DNA of 32,255 bases. Source: Candidatus Anaerofilum excrementigallinarum. GTDB lineage: Bacteria; Bacillota; Clostridia; Oscillospirales; Ruminococcaceae. The translations under genes were made by a program, and so were the position numbers. The notes beneath the pieces were generated by a model. That model was not told where the DNA came from and ran no database searches. It saw only the letters and a list, made by a program, of their open reading frames with translations. Location: assembly GCA_019115305.1 (NCBI GenBank), contig DXDW01000102.1, forward strand, positions 1 through 32,255, written 5' to 3'. This document shows positions 15,543 through 22,969 of the stretch, one piece after another. Position 1 is the stretch's first letter. Each line of letters opens with the position of its first letter.

Positions 15543-15992
15543 ATGGCCAATTCTTCCAGCGGGGTATTCCCCGTATTTGAAAACAAATTCCGCATCAACC
15601 CCGAGGGCCGCACCGGCGAGGAGGGCCAGCTGGTGACCATCGCCGAGATGGAGACCTTCAGCGTGGAGATGGACGGCCAGGTCCAGGAGTGGACCCCCAT
15701 GGAGGCCGAGGGCTGGGTCAAGCGGATGATGACCGGCAAGGGCTTTTCCCTCAAGCTGCAGGGCAAGCGGTGCATCGGCGATGCCGGCAACGATTATCTG
15801 GCCCAGTGCGCCTGGATGACCGGCAGCAGCTGCGACAGCGAGTTTGAGTGGGAGTTCCCCAACGGGGACAAGCTCAAATTCGACTGCGTGGTCAACGTCT
15901 CCAACCCCGGCACCGGCGACGCGGTGGACGTGGGAGCCCTGGAGGCCGATATCATGAGCCACGGCAAGCCGGAGTACACCGAGGCTGTGTAA
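15543..15992 (+). CDS. Major tail tube protein
   Basis: A 149-residue protein starting M-A-N-S-S-S-G-V-F-P-V-F-E-N-K-F. Its beta-rich body includes E-M-E-T-F-S-V-E-M-D-G and W-T-P-M-E-A-E-G-W. These are hallmarks of the tail tube proteins found in Firmicutes siphophages beside gp15-type chaperones. It would polymerise into the hollow tail tube. The gene is followed by a strong hairpin, which fits high expression compared with the chaperones downstream. No sheath gene exists, so the tail is non-contractile. Confidence 0.85.
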   Translation: MANSSSGVFPVFENKFRINPEGRTGEEGQLVTIAEMETFSVEMDGQVQEWTPMEAEGWVKRMMTGKGFSLKLQGKRCIGDAGNDYLAQCAWMTGSSCDSEFEWEFPNGDKLKFDCVVNVSNPGTGDAVDVGALEADIMSHGKPEYTEAV

Positions 15993-16003
15993 ACAGCCAT
16001 TTC

Positions 16004-16045
16004 GCCGGGGCGGACGCTGCAAAAGGGCCGCCCCGGCCATTTTTC
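16004..16045 (+). terminator. Partial terminator/attenuator after the tail tube gene
   Basis: A perfect 10-bp stem (16004-16013 with 16028-16037), a 14-base loop, then CATTTTT. It probably lowers transcription past the highly needed tube protein, or protects its mRNA 3' end. Confidence 0.65.
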
Positions 16046-16061
16046 ATAAGGAGGATATGAG

Positions 16062-16364
16062 ATGAAGGAACTGTATACCCTTTCCCCCGAACTGCTCACC
16101 CAGCGCCCCCGGGTGCAGGTGGGCGGTCAGATTTTCGAGGTGGACGACCGCACCGCCACTGTGCGGCAGATGATGGAGATCACCCGCCAGCAGCTGCCCA
16201 GCGACCAGCAGATGGACCAGGTGCTGCGCCTTGCTCTGGGGGAAGAAAATTTTGCAAAGCTGGAGGCCATGGAGCTGCCCTTTGCGGCCTATCTGCGGCT
16301 GTTTGAGCTGGTGATCCAGGCCATGACCGGCGAGGAGGAACAGCCCGGCCGATTTCCCGGCTGA
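16062..16364 (+). CDS. Tail assembly chaperone, short (G-like) product
   Basis: A 100-residue protein starting M-K-E-L-Y-T-L-S-P-E-L, with V-D-D-R-T-A-T-V-R-Q-M-M-E and a helical C-terminus ending in a Gly/Glu-rich tail. It has the size and position of the short tail chaperone that coats the tape measure during tail assembly. The ribosome site GGAGG is close upstream. Another frame opens before its stop and continues to the tape measure gene without a credible start of its own. The longer chaperone is therefore probably made by frameshifting near the end of this gene. Confidence 0.85.
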   Translation: MKELYTLSPELLTQRPRVQVGGQIFEVDDRTATVRQMMEITRQQLPSDQQMDQVLRLALGEENFAKLEAMELPFAAYLRLFELVIQAMTGEEEQPGRFPG

Positions 16365-16740
16365 ACCGGAAGAAAGCTGGTATGACCCGCTGCTGGACGA
16401 GGAACTCATTGCCCAGAGCCTGGCGGGACAATACGGCCTGCCTCCCACTTTGCAGCAGCGGCTGCGCTACCGGGATTGGTCGGCTCTGGTGGCGGGGCTG
16501 CGGCCGGACAGCCCTTTGGGGCTGGCGGTGGCGGCCCGGATGGAACGGGACAGCCGGGCGGTGGCCCGGATGAGCCCCTGGCAGCGCCGCCAGCGCAGCC
16601 GCTGGGCCAGCCGCAAAGCAGCGGTGAAAGACCCGGACAGCGCCCGGCAGCAGCTGGAGACTTTGCAGGGGGCGCTGCGCCGGATGTACGGCCAAAAGAA
16701 AAGCGAGGGACGGAGGAATAAAAATGGCACAGACCAGTGA
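16357..16740 (+). CDS. Frameshift extension of the tail chaperone (GT-like, gp15-type)
   Basis: An open frame with a stop behind it at 16324 and no ATG/GTG with a ribosome site. It encodes E-E-S-W-Y-D-P-L-L-D-E-E, then L-R-Y-R-D-W-S-A-L-V-A-G-L, then a basic R-R-Q-R-S-R-W-A-S-R-K tail. The W-x-x-L-x-x-G-L pattern resembles gp15-type chaperone partners. Joining needs a +1 (or -2) shift between 16327 and 16361. A TTT-C at 16353 (Phe tRNA moving to TTC) and CCC-G at 16356 are candidate sites. With the first, the fusion is about 225 residues. The end overlaps the tape measure start by 17 bases, as is usual. The coordinates give the extension only. Confidence 0.75.
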   Translation, partial: PAEPEESWYDPLLDEELIAQSLAGQYGLPPTLQQRLRYRDWSALVAGLRPDSPLGLAVAARMERDSRAVARMSPWQRRQRSRWASRKAAVKDPDSARQQLETLQGALRRMYGQKKSEGRRNKNGTDQ

Positions 16741-18115
16741 ACAGCGCGCTGTGCGCCGGGCCATGGAAGGGGCCTGGAAGCAGGCGGGCCAGGCGGCGGC
16801 CGGCATGGAACAGGCCATCGCCGCGGCCCTGACCCGGGTGAGCAGCGCCGCCGGTCAGGCGGCGGCAGCGGCCCAGAGTCTGCCCGCAGCGGCGGATAAA
16901 TCGTTGGGCACAGCCAAATTCGACGAACTCAACATCCTAAACACAAAAACCAGTACTTCCAGCAAGAGCAGCTCTTCCAGCAAAAAAAGCAGTTCTTCCA
17001 GCAGCAAAGGCTCTTCCAAGGGGGACTACTGGCAGAATATCCAGCAGACCACCGTGGTGGAGGAGCAGCTGGCCGCTCAGCAGAGCCAGTGGTGGCAGCA
17101 GACAGTGCAGCGGGTGGCCGATGCCATGAATCGCATCTGCTCGCTGGTCATGACCGGCTGGCAGCAGCTGGGCGGCTGGCTGAGCCAGGTGTGGCAGGGG
17201 GTGAGCGCCCAGCTGGGGGGCATCTGGACCCAGCTTTACCAGACGTTGCTCAAGCCGGTATGGGACAACCTCTGTGCCATGGTGGACTGGCTGTGGGAAG
17301 GTCATCTGCTGCCCCTCTGGGAGCGGCTGGGCCAGCTGGCGGGGGCGGTGGGAGAGCTGCTGAACACCCTGTGGCAGAATATCCTCGCCCCCTTTGTGGA
17401 GACGATGGTAGGCCTGTTCGGACAGCCCATCGCCAATCTGCTGCAGTTCATCACCGACCGGTTCGGCAGTCTGGCGGCCTTTGCCGCCGACGTTCTGTCG
17501 GCTCTGGCCCAGTCTTTGCAGGGCATCTGCGAATTTCTCACCGGCGTGTTCACCGGCAACTGGGAAAAGGCCTGGCAGGGAATACTGAACGTCTTTAACG
17601 GCGTCTGGAGCGGCATGACCGCCACGGTGCGTCTGGTGGTCAACGGGGTCATCGACCTGGTCAACGCCATGGTCCGCGGTGTGGCCGGAGGCATCAATGC
17701 AGTGGTGGGGGCGGTGAACAGCATCCATCTGGATATTCCCGAATGGGTGCCGGGCATCGGCGGCAACAGCATCGGGTTTTCCATTCCCACCATACCGGTG
17801 CCTCAGATTCCCCGTCTGGCCCAGGGCGGCTATGTGGGGCCGGGAAATCCGCGGCTGGCGGTGATCGGCGACAACCCCACCGAGGGCGAGATCGTGGCCC
17901 CCGAAAGCAAGCTGGCTGCCGCGGTGGCCCGGGGCATGGAGGGGCTGCGAACTCAGGAAATTCTGGCGATGCTGGGCCAGACGGTGCAGCTTCTCCAGGC
18001 TCTTCTGGAAAAGGACGAGAGCATCTACATCGGGGACGAGGAGATCTACCGGGCAGCGGGGCGGGGCAGCCGCAAAGCGGGGTATCCCGTGGGGCTGAAT
18101 CCGGCCTTCCGGTAA
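16724..18115 (+). CDS. Tail tape measure protein (short)
   Basis: A 463-residue protein. Residues 1-60 are Ala/Gln-rich helix. Residues 75-100 are a Ser/Lys low-complexity linker. Residues 105-310 are Trp-rich amphipathic helices with several hydrophobic stretches that may pass the target membrane. The C-terminus has the familiar tape measure ending P-R-L-A-Q-G-G-Y-V-G-P-G-N-P-R-L-A-V-I-G-D-N and G-E-I-V-A-P-E. By the usual 0.15 nm per residue, the tail would be about 70 nm at most. No lytic domain is seen. The N-terminus overlaps the chaperone extension. Confidence 0.88.
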   Translation: MAQTSEQRAVRRAMEGAWKQAGQAAAGMEQAIAAALTRVSSAAGQAAAAAQSLPAAADKSLGTAKFDELNILNTKTSTSSKSSSSSKKSSSSSSKGSSKGDYWQNIQQTTVVEEQLAAQQSQWWQQTVQRVADAMNRICSLVMTGWQQLGGWLSQVWQGVSAQLGGIWTQLYQTLLKPVWDNLCAMVDWLWEGHLLPLWERLGQLAGAVGELLNTLWQNILAPFVETMVGLFGQPIANLLQFITDRFGSLAAFAADVLSALAQSLQGICEFLTGVFTGNWEKAWQGILNVFNGVWSGMTATVRLVVNGVIDLVNAMVRGVAGGINAVVGAVNSIHLDIPEWVPGIGGNSIGFSIPTIPVPQIPRLAQGGYVGPGNPRLAVIGDNPTEGEIVAPESKLAAAVARGMEGLRTQEILAMLGQTVQLLQALLEKDESIYIGDEEIYRAAGRGSRKAGYPVGLNPAFR

Positions 18116-18133
18116 AGAGAGGAGGAAAAAGAC

Positions 18134-18517
18134 ATGGCATGGATCGAAACCGCCGGCGGCATCGCCCTGCCGGCGCCCCAGATGGGCAGCGGAGGCTTTA
18201 CCATCTCCACGCTGGTGGACGGCGGGCGCAACGCCGCCGGCAACTTCATCGGCAGCGTGGTAGGGGAGGACAAGCTGAAGATCGAGATGGACTTCGGCGT
18301 GCTGGAGCCCGACCAGCTGGCCCGGCTGCTGGCCGTCTTTGACCGCAGCCAGGGCGGGCAGTTCGTCAACCGGTTCCGGGTATACGACCCCCGGCGGCAG
18401 GATTTTGTCTGGATGGATATGTATGTGGGGGACCGCACCGGGCGGCCGCTGCGGGTGGGGGCAAATTTTGTGCCCCTGGCCTGGGCCGACGTGAAGGCCA
18501 ACCTCATCCAGGTATAA
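18134..18517 (+). CDS. Small tail-tip protein (DUF6711/distal tail-like)
   Basis: A 127-residue beta-rich protein with G-S-G-G-F-T-I-S-T-L-V-D-G-G-R-N and F-R-V-Y-D-P-R motifs. It lies between tape measure and the large tail-tip gene. Small proteins of this type take the place of the distal tail hub in many Firmicutes prophages. A clear AGAGGAGG site precedes the ATG. The exact family (DUF6711 or a reduced Dit) is uncertain. Confidence 0.75.
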   Translation: MAWIETAGGIALPAPQMGSGGFTISTLVDGGRNAAGNFIGSVVGEDKLKIEMDFGVLEPDQLARLLAVFDRSQGGQFVNRFRVYDPRRQDFVWMDMYVGDRTGRPLRVGANFVPLAWADVKANLIQV

Positions 18518-18530
18518 GGGGGCGAAGCCT

Positions 18531-20744
18531 GTGTATCTGGTATCAGACAGCTACAGCGAAGCCATGCGCCAGCCCATTCGGCAATGTGAAACGGGGGCGC
18601 GGGTGTATATCGGCGTCTTTGACACCACCGCCCTGGACGACGGATATCTTCTGCCCGCGTCCGGGGTTTTTTATTCCAGCCTGGAGCCGGTGCTGCAGGG
18701 GGGCGCCAAAGGGGAATATGCCACCTTTGAGCCGGGCTTTTTCCGGCTGGACGGTTCCCAGATCCTGCTGCCCGGGGAGACGGCGGCGCTGCAGACCCAG
18801 GGCTGGATCAGCGAGAGCGTATCCGGGGCGGATGGCGCGTTCCCGGCGGGCACCGGACTCACGGTCATGTTCGGCTCTGCCCACGATCTGCCGGGCCTCA
18901 CGGTGACCTTCGGGCAGCTGGAAGAGGATATCCCCGGCCGGCTGCGGGTGTCGGGCTGGCGGGATGGGCAGCGGATCGCGCAGCAGGAATACACCGCCGC
19001 CGACCTGCAGCCCACCAGCCGCCTGGAACTGGCCATGGAGCAGGTCAACGAGGTGCGGCTGGAGGCGCTGGCCAGCCAGAATCCCGCCGGCCGGGCGCGG
19101 GTGGCCCGGGTGGAGTTTGGCCTGGGCTATTCCTTTTCTCATAAGGAGATCCTGCGCATCACCGAAAAACACGAGGAAAGCCCGGTCTCTCTCAGCCTTC
19201 CCACCGGCAGCCTGTCCTTTGTGCTGGACAACAGCGACGGACGTTTTGATGTAGACCGAAAGGATTCCCTGGTGAATTTCCTGCGCCAGGGCAACCAGGT
19301 GGAGGTGGAATACCTGGTAACGGCGGCAGGCAGCCAGCAGCGCATCCCCTCCCGGGGCTGGAAGCTGTCCAGCTGGAACGCCAAAGGGGTGGAAGCCACC
19401 TTCGAAGCCAAGGATGCCCTGGCGGCCCTGGGAGATACCCAATATGAAAAGGGGCAGTTTCACCCCGAACAGTACGGGATCGGGCAGACGGCCCGGGAAG
19501 TTCTGGAGGACGCGGGAGCGCAGGCATACCAGGTGGACAGCCTGCTGGGCGATATGCAGCTGCCGGTGCCGGTGGTATCCCACGCCCAGGCGCTGCAGCT
19601 GCTGGCCAACCTGGCCAGGGCGCGGCTGTATGTGAACCGGGAAGGGAGCATTGTGCTGGCCCGGACCAATCCCGGCTCTGACTTTCAGGCCGGGGCGGAT
19701 ACAGGGCAGCTCACCGCCTATTCCGATCCGAACTATCTGGACCTGGACTGTGTGGAGGCTGCCACCTTTGAACCGGGATTTTTCCGGCTGGACCGCCGGC
19801 AGCATCTGCTGCCTAAAACGGAGTATACCGGCCGCAACGGCATCGCTACCGCGGCTCAGGCTGGAGAAGACGGATGGTTTGCCAGTCCGCCCGAAGTGTA
19901 TTTCACCGCCAGGGAACACAGCAATGTCTGGGCCCTGACACTGGATTTCGGCAGCCAGCCGGCTGCCCGCATCGGGATCAGCACCCAGGAAAACCAGCAG
20001 TGGAGCGAGGAGCGGGTCTTTGCCATCCAGTCCGGCCGCATGACCCTTCGGCTGCAGGCCCAGCACGTTTCCGGTATCCGGCTGCGCTTTCTGCAGGCCC
20101 GGCAGCAGGGACAGCGGGGACACCTGATAGGCTTTTCGGTGGACACCGATATGGCTTTCTCTTTGGACCAGGACCAGATCTACCAGGACAGCACCGCGTC
20201 GCTGGAGCCCCGGCTGCAGTGTGTTACGGCCCTGTGCACCGATCCGGTGGTGACGGCCGAGACCGAGCAGCTGGCCAGCCTGGACTTCAACACAGCGTCG
20301 GGCACGGTCAGCGTGAGCCACCGGCTGGGCTACCAGGTGGAAGCGGTGGTGGAGCCTTCTGTCTACCAGGTGCAGCTGACAAGCTGGGCTTACCGCTCCA
20401 AAATCACCGGCCGCACCGGCACCAGCCACCAGCTGAAGGTGACTCTGCAGGGCAAAAAGGTGAACCTGAACCAGATCTCCCTGACCAGTCCCGCTGCAAA
20501 AGACGGCGAGGTGCTGGAACTGGACAACCCCCTGCTGGATATTGGCTCCGGCCAGCAAGTGCTGAACTGGGTCCAGGACTATTACAGCCGCCGGGCGGTG
20601 CGCCGGCTGCATATCCGTGGTTTCCCCGAGATCGACTGCGGGGATACGGTGGAATATCTGAACGGCAAGCGGGGGCTGGTGACTGCCACCCAGCTGACCT
20701 ACAACGGCGCCTTTGACCAGGTGCTTACGGTGAGAGGAGAGTGA
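18531..20744 (+). CDS. Large tail-tip / baseplate protein (Tal-like) with repeated modules
   Basis: A 737-residue protein starting at GTG behind AAGGGGG. Two related stretches, each opening T-F-E-P-G-F-F-R-L-D (about residues 65 and 412), each introduce a beta-sandwich-like region of about 130 residues resembling carbohydrate-binding folds. The regions between and after (S-L-P-T-G-S-L-S-F-V-L-D-N near 220 and the C-terminal G-D-T-V-E-Y-L-N-G-K-R-G) resemble hub domains of siphophage tail-tip proteins. It probably forms the tip and touches the cell-surface glycan. No peptidase motif is seen. Intact, no decay. Confidence 0.8.
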   Translation: MYLVSDSYSEAMRQPIRQCETGARVYIGVFDTTALDDGYLLPASGVFYSSLEPVLQGGAKGEYATFEPGFFRLDGSQILLPGETAALQTQGWISESVSGADGAFPAGTGLTVMFGSAHDLPGLTVTFGQLEEDIPGRLRVSGWRDGQRIAQQEYTAADLQPTSRLELAMEQVNEVRLEALASQNPAGRARVARVEFGLGYSFSHKEILRITEKHEESPVSLSLPTGSLSFVLDNSDGRFDVDRKDSLVNFLRQGNQVEVEYLVTAAGSQQRIPSRGWKLSSWNAKGVEATFEAKDALAALGDTQYEKGQFHPEQYGIGQTAREVLEDAGAQAYQVDSLLGDMQLPVPVVSHAQALQLLANLARARLYVNREGSIVLARTNPGSDFQAGADTGQLTAYSDPNYLDLDCVEAATFEPGFFRLDRRQHLLPKTEYTGRNGIATAAQAGEDGWFASPPEVYFTAREHSNVWALTLDFGSQPAARIGISTQENQQWSEERVFAIQSGRMTLRLQAQHVSGIRLRFLQARQQGQRGHLIGFSVDTDMAFSLDQDQIYQDSTASLEPRLQCVTALCTDPVVTAETEQLASLDFNTASGTVSVSHRLGYQVEAVVEPSVYQVQLTSWAYRSKITGRTGTSHQLKVTLQGKKVNLNQISLTSPAAKDGEVLELDNPLLDIGSGQQVLNWVQDYYSRRAVRRLHIRGFPEIDCGDTVEYLNGKRGLVTATQLTYNGAFDQVLTVRGE

Positions 20745-20747
20745 AGC

Positions 20748-21173
20748 ATGAAATGGCAGACACCCAAGACCGACTGGCAGATCCGGTATGACGAAAACGG
20801 CCGCTATGCAGGGGACTATTTCGAGGCGGAAGACTACCAGCGTATTGCCGGCAACATCGAATATCTGCGGCAAATGGCGCGGGAGCTGTATACCCTTGTT
20901 CCGCTGCCGGCGCTGCCGCAGATCACAACGGCCAGTTTTGCCTATGCAGAGGACATGAACGCCCTGGAAAAGGGACTGGAGGATCTGCTGCAGGCCAGCT
21001 TTCTGCCTCCCGGCACACCGCCTTTTTCGGTTTGGCAGGGCAACGCGCCGGGCCCGGGGCCGGAGGATCTGAACCGATTGGAGAATATATGCGCTGTGAC
21101 CCGGGAAAATCTCGCAGCGCAGGCGCAGGCCCGCCAAAGGCTGGCAATCACATTGGGAGGTGTACAGTTTTGA
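20748..21173 (+). CDS. Baseplate-associated protein, unknown family
   Basis: A 141-residue protein starting M-K-W-Q-T-P-K-T-D-W. The first 45 residues are acidic and aromatic (R-Y-D-E-N-G-R-Y-A-G-D-Y-F) and lead into helices with Asn-Leu and Glu-rich repeats. Proteins that begin this way occur directly after tail-tip genes in Firmicutes prophages, but I know of no assigned function. It starts three bases after the tail-tip stop and overlaps the following TTG start, so it is coupled to both neighbours. Probably a tail-tip adaptor for the fibres. Confidence 0.7.
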   Translation: MKWQTPKTDWQIRYDENGRYAGDYFEAEDYQRIAGNIEYLRQMARELYTLVPLPALPQITTASFAYAEDMNALEKGLEDLLQASFLPPGTPPFSVWQGNAPGPGPEDLNRLENICAVTRENLAAQAQARQRLAITLGGVQF

Positions 21174-21787
21174 ACAGAGAATTTAAAGACCAGATCCCGC
21201 CGGAGGGCGGGCGAAAATATCGGATCACCGAAAACCCCGACGGCACATCCGGCATCAGCGACGTGACCGAATACCAGCAGGAGGGAACTCCCTTCGGCGC
21301 CAAAGAGGCCATGGAGCTGTACGACGGTATCGTCCCGCCCGGCGCGGTAATCCCCTACGCCGGCAGCAGCGCCCCGGATGGCTGGCTGCTCTGCGACGGG
21401 CGCACCGTGTCCCGCACCACCTATGCCGCCCTGTTCGCGGTGATCGGCACCACCTACGGCGCCGGGGACGGCAAAAACACCTTTGCGCTGCCGAATCTGC
21501 AGGGGCGGGTAGCAGCGGGCACAAGCAGCAGCCATCCGCTGGCCAGCAAAGCCGGCGCCGACAGCAAACAGATCACCCGCGCCAACCTGCCCGCCGAAAA
21601 GCTGAATCTGGAGGACAACGGCACCTGGATCGTGGACAGCGTCCAAACCGGCAGCGAATCCGGCAGGACGCTGCAGATGGGCACGCGGTCGGGCGCAGCG
21701 CGGCTGGAGACCAACACACTGGGCAGCGGCACCGCCTTCGATGTGCGCCAGGCCACCCTGTACCTGAACTACATCATCAAATACTGA
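21170..21787 (+). CDS. Tail fibre protein with phage collar domain (first copy)
   Basis: A 205-residue protein. I set the start at TTG 21170, with GGGAGG ten bases upstream and overlapping the previous stop. The frame is open further upstream, but that part lies inside the preceding gene. Residues 1-50 attach to the tail. The phage collar domain begins at P-P-G-A-V-I-P-Y-A-G-S (about residue 54) and includes D-G-W-L-L-C-D-G-R and I-G-T-T-Y-G. The C-terminus ends T-L-Y-L-N-Y-I-I-K-Y. It is closely related to the collar gene at 22970, up to near identity in DNA around D-G-W-L-L-C-D-G-R. Confidence 0.87.
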   Translation: MNREFKDQIPPEGGRKYRITENPDGTSGISDVTEYQQEGTPFGAKEAMELYDGIVPPGAVIPYAGSSAPDGWLLCDGRTVSRTTYAALFAVIGTTYGAGDGKNTFALPNLQGRVAAGTSSSHPLASKAGADSKQITRANLPAEKLNLEDNGTWIVDSVQTGSESGRTLQMGTRSGAARLETNTLGSGTAFDVRQATLYLNYIIKY

Positions 21788-21800
21788 CCGGGAGGAAACC

Positions 21801-22115
21801 ATGGATATACTCCAGATCTACCGCGGGGACACCCTGCGGCTCACCGTCACCCTCACCGACAGCGGGGGCGAACCCTTTGTGCCCGCCCAGGGCCAGCAGG
21901 TGGTGTTTTCGGTGGGCTGGCCGGGAGAGGTGCTGGTGGCGGTGCCGGTGATCGAGGGAGCCGCCAACCTCACCCACCAGGACACCGCCCGGCTGCTGCC
22001 GGCGGAATACTGCTTTGATGTGCGGGTCTACAACGCCGACAAAACTTTGGTGGCCACCCCCATCTTCGGCAAATTTGTGGTAAAGGAGGCGGTGAACGAT
22101 GCACTGCAATTGTGA
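21801..22115 (+). CDS. BppU-like baseplate/fibre protein
   Basis: A 104-residue beta-rich domain starting M-D-I-L-Q-I-Y-R-G-D-T-L-R-L-T-V-T-L-T-D. The R-G-D-T motif with alternating hydrophobics is typical of the N-terminal domain of upper baseplate proteins of lactococcal-type phages. It probably anchors fibres to the tip. The next gene starts within its last 17 bases, so they are coupled. Confidence 0.7.
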   Translation: MDILQIYRGDTLRLTVTLTDSGGEPFVPAQGQQVVFSVGWPGEVLVAVPVIEGAANLTHQDTARLLPAEYCFDVRVYNADKTLVATPIFGKFVVKEAVNDALQL

Positions 22116-22380
22116 AGTGCGGGGCAGCCTGGCCCTTGTGCCGGAGATCTCCGGCAGCCTGTCGTCTGACGCGGGGCTGTCCGGCACAGTGAACATCGCC
22201 CAGAGTGAGCCCTGGCCCGTTTATGAAGGCAGCTACACCGCCACCCCCAGCCCCGAGGCCCAGTCTTTGCCCACCGCCGGCCGGCGGATGGAGCAGGACG
22301 TCACGGTGGAGAAAATCCCCGTCTACATCACCGAAAATACCGCCCACGGCAACACTGTATACATCGGAGGGAATCTGTAA
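22099..22380 (+). CDS. Small fibre-associated protein of unknown function
   Basis: A 93-residue protein with AAAGGAGG upstream. It includes Y-E-G-S-Y-T-A-T-P-S-P-E-A-Q-S-L-P-T and K-I-P-V-Y, a segment shared by small Firmicutes prophage tail proteins near collar fibres. Three cysteines near the N-terminus (C-N-C) may bind metal or form disulfides. It ends immediately before the start of the next fibre gene. No function is known to me. Confidence 0.65.
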   Translation: MHCNCEVRGSLALVPEISGSLSSDAGLSGTVNIAQSEPWPVYEGSYTATPSPEAQSLPTAGRRMEQDVTVEKIPVYITENTAHGNTVYIGGNL

Positions 22381-22965
22381 ATGGCAACGAACAACAACAA
22401 GATCATCTATGGCGGCCAGGTGCTCATCGACCTCACCAGCGACACCGTCACCGCCGCCGGACTGGCCAAGGGGCTCACCGCCCACGACAAGAGCGGCGCC
22501 ACCATCACCGGCACCAACACCTTTGACGCCGACACCCAGGACGCCACCGCCGCGGCCGCCGAGCTGCTTACGGGCAAGACCGCCTATGTCCGGGGCAAAA
22601 AGGTCACCGGCACCATGCCGGATAACGACGCCGTGGCCGGGGAGATCTCCAGCAAAGACACCCCCTACACCGTGCCCCTGGGCTACCACGACGGCAGCGG
22701 CACCGTGACCATCGCCGCCGCCGAAAAGGCCAAGCTGGTGCCCGACAACATCCGCCAGGGCATCACCATCCTGGGGGTGGAGGGCGCCATGTCGGGCACC
22801 GAGGACGTGAAGGCCCAGGCCAAGACCGTCACCCCCAAAACCACCCAGCAGGTGATCACCCCCGATTCCGGCTACAATTACCTGTCCCAGGTGACGGTGG
22901 CCAAGATCCCGTACAGCACCAGCGAAAACTCCGCCGGCGGCCTCACCGTGACCATCGGAGGGTAA
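22381..22965 (+). CDS. Tail fibre protein with repeated small beta modules
   Basis: A 194-residue protein directly abutting the previous stop. Residues 6-45 (Y-G-G-Q-V-L-I-D-L-T and G-A-T-I-T-G-T) recur in altered form further on (L-L-T-G-K-T-A-Y-V-R-G-K-K-V-T-G-T) and at the start of the 22970 gene. The C-terminus (K-T-V-T-P-K-T-T-Q-Q-V-I-T-P-D-S-G-Y-N) is a common fibre repeat of Firmicutes prophages. The protein probably forms a slender fibre. Confidence 0.75.
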   Translation: MATNNNKIIYGGQVLIDLTSDTVTAAGLAKGLTAHDKSGATITGTNTFDADTQDATAAAAELLTGKTAYVRGKKVTGTMPDNDAVAGEISSKDTPYTVPLGYHDGSGTVTIAAAEKAKLVPDNIRQGITILGVEGAMSGTEDVKAQAKTVTPKTTQQVITPDSGYNYLSQVTVAKIPYSTSENSAGGLTVTIGG

Positions 22966-22969
22966 GGCC

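Noticed and set aside
16382..16573. ATG at 16382 as a separate gene start after the short chaperone
   Set aside because: It is in the third frame, has no ribosome site and gives a 63-residue Trp/Arg-rich product with no family pattern. The coding-like frame is the +1 extension.
18543..21137. Long open frame of 864 codons on the minus strand opposite the tail-tip gene
   Set aside because: It is a GC-driven shadow of the real plus-strand gene: no ribosome site, His/Gln/Gly-rich translation, and the plus strand has family motifs.
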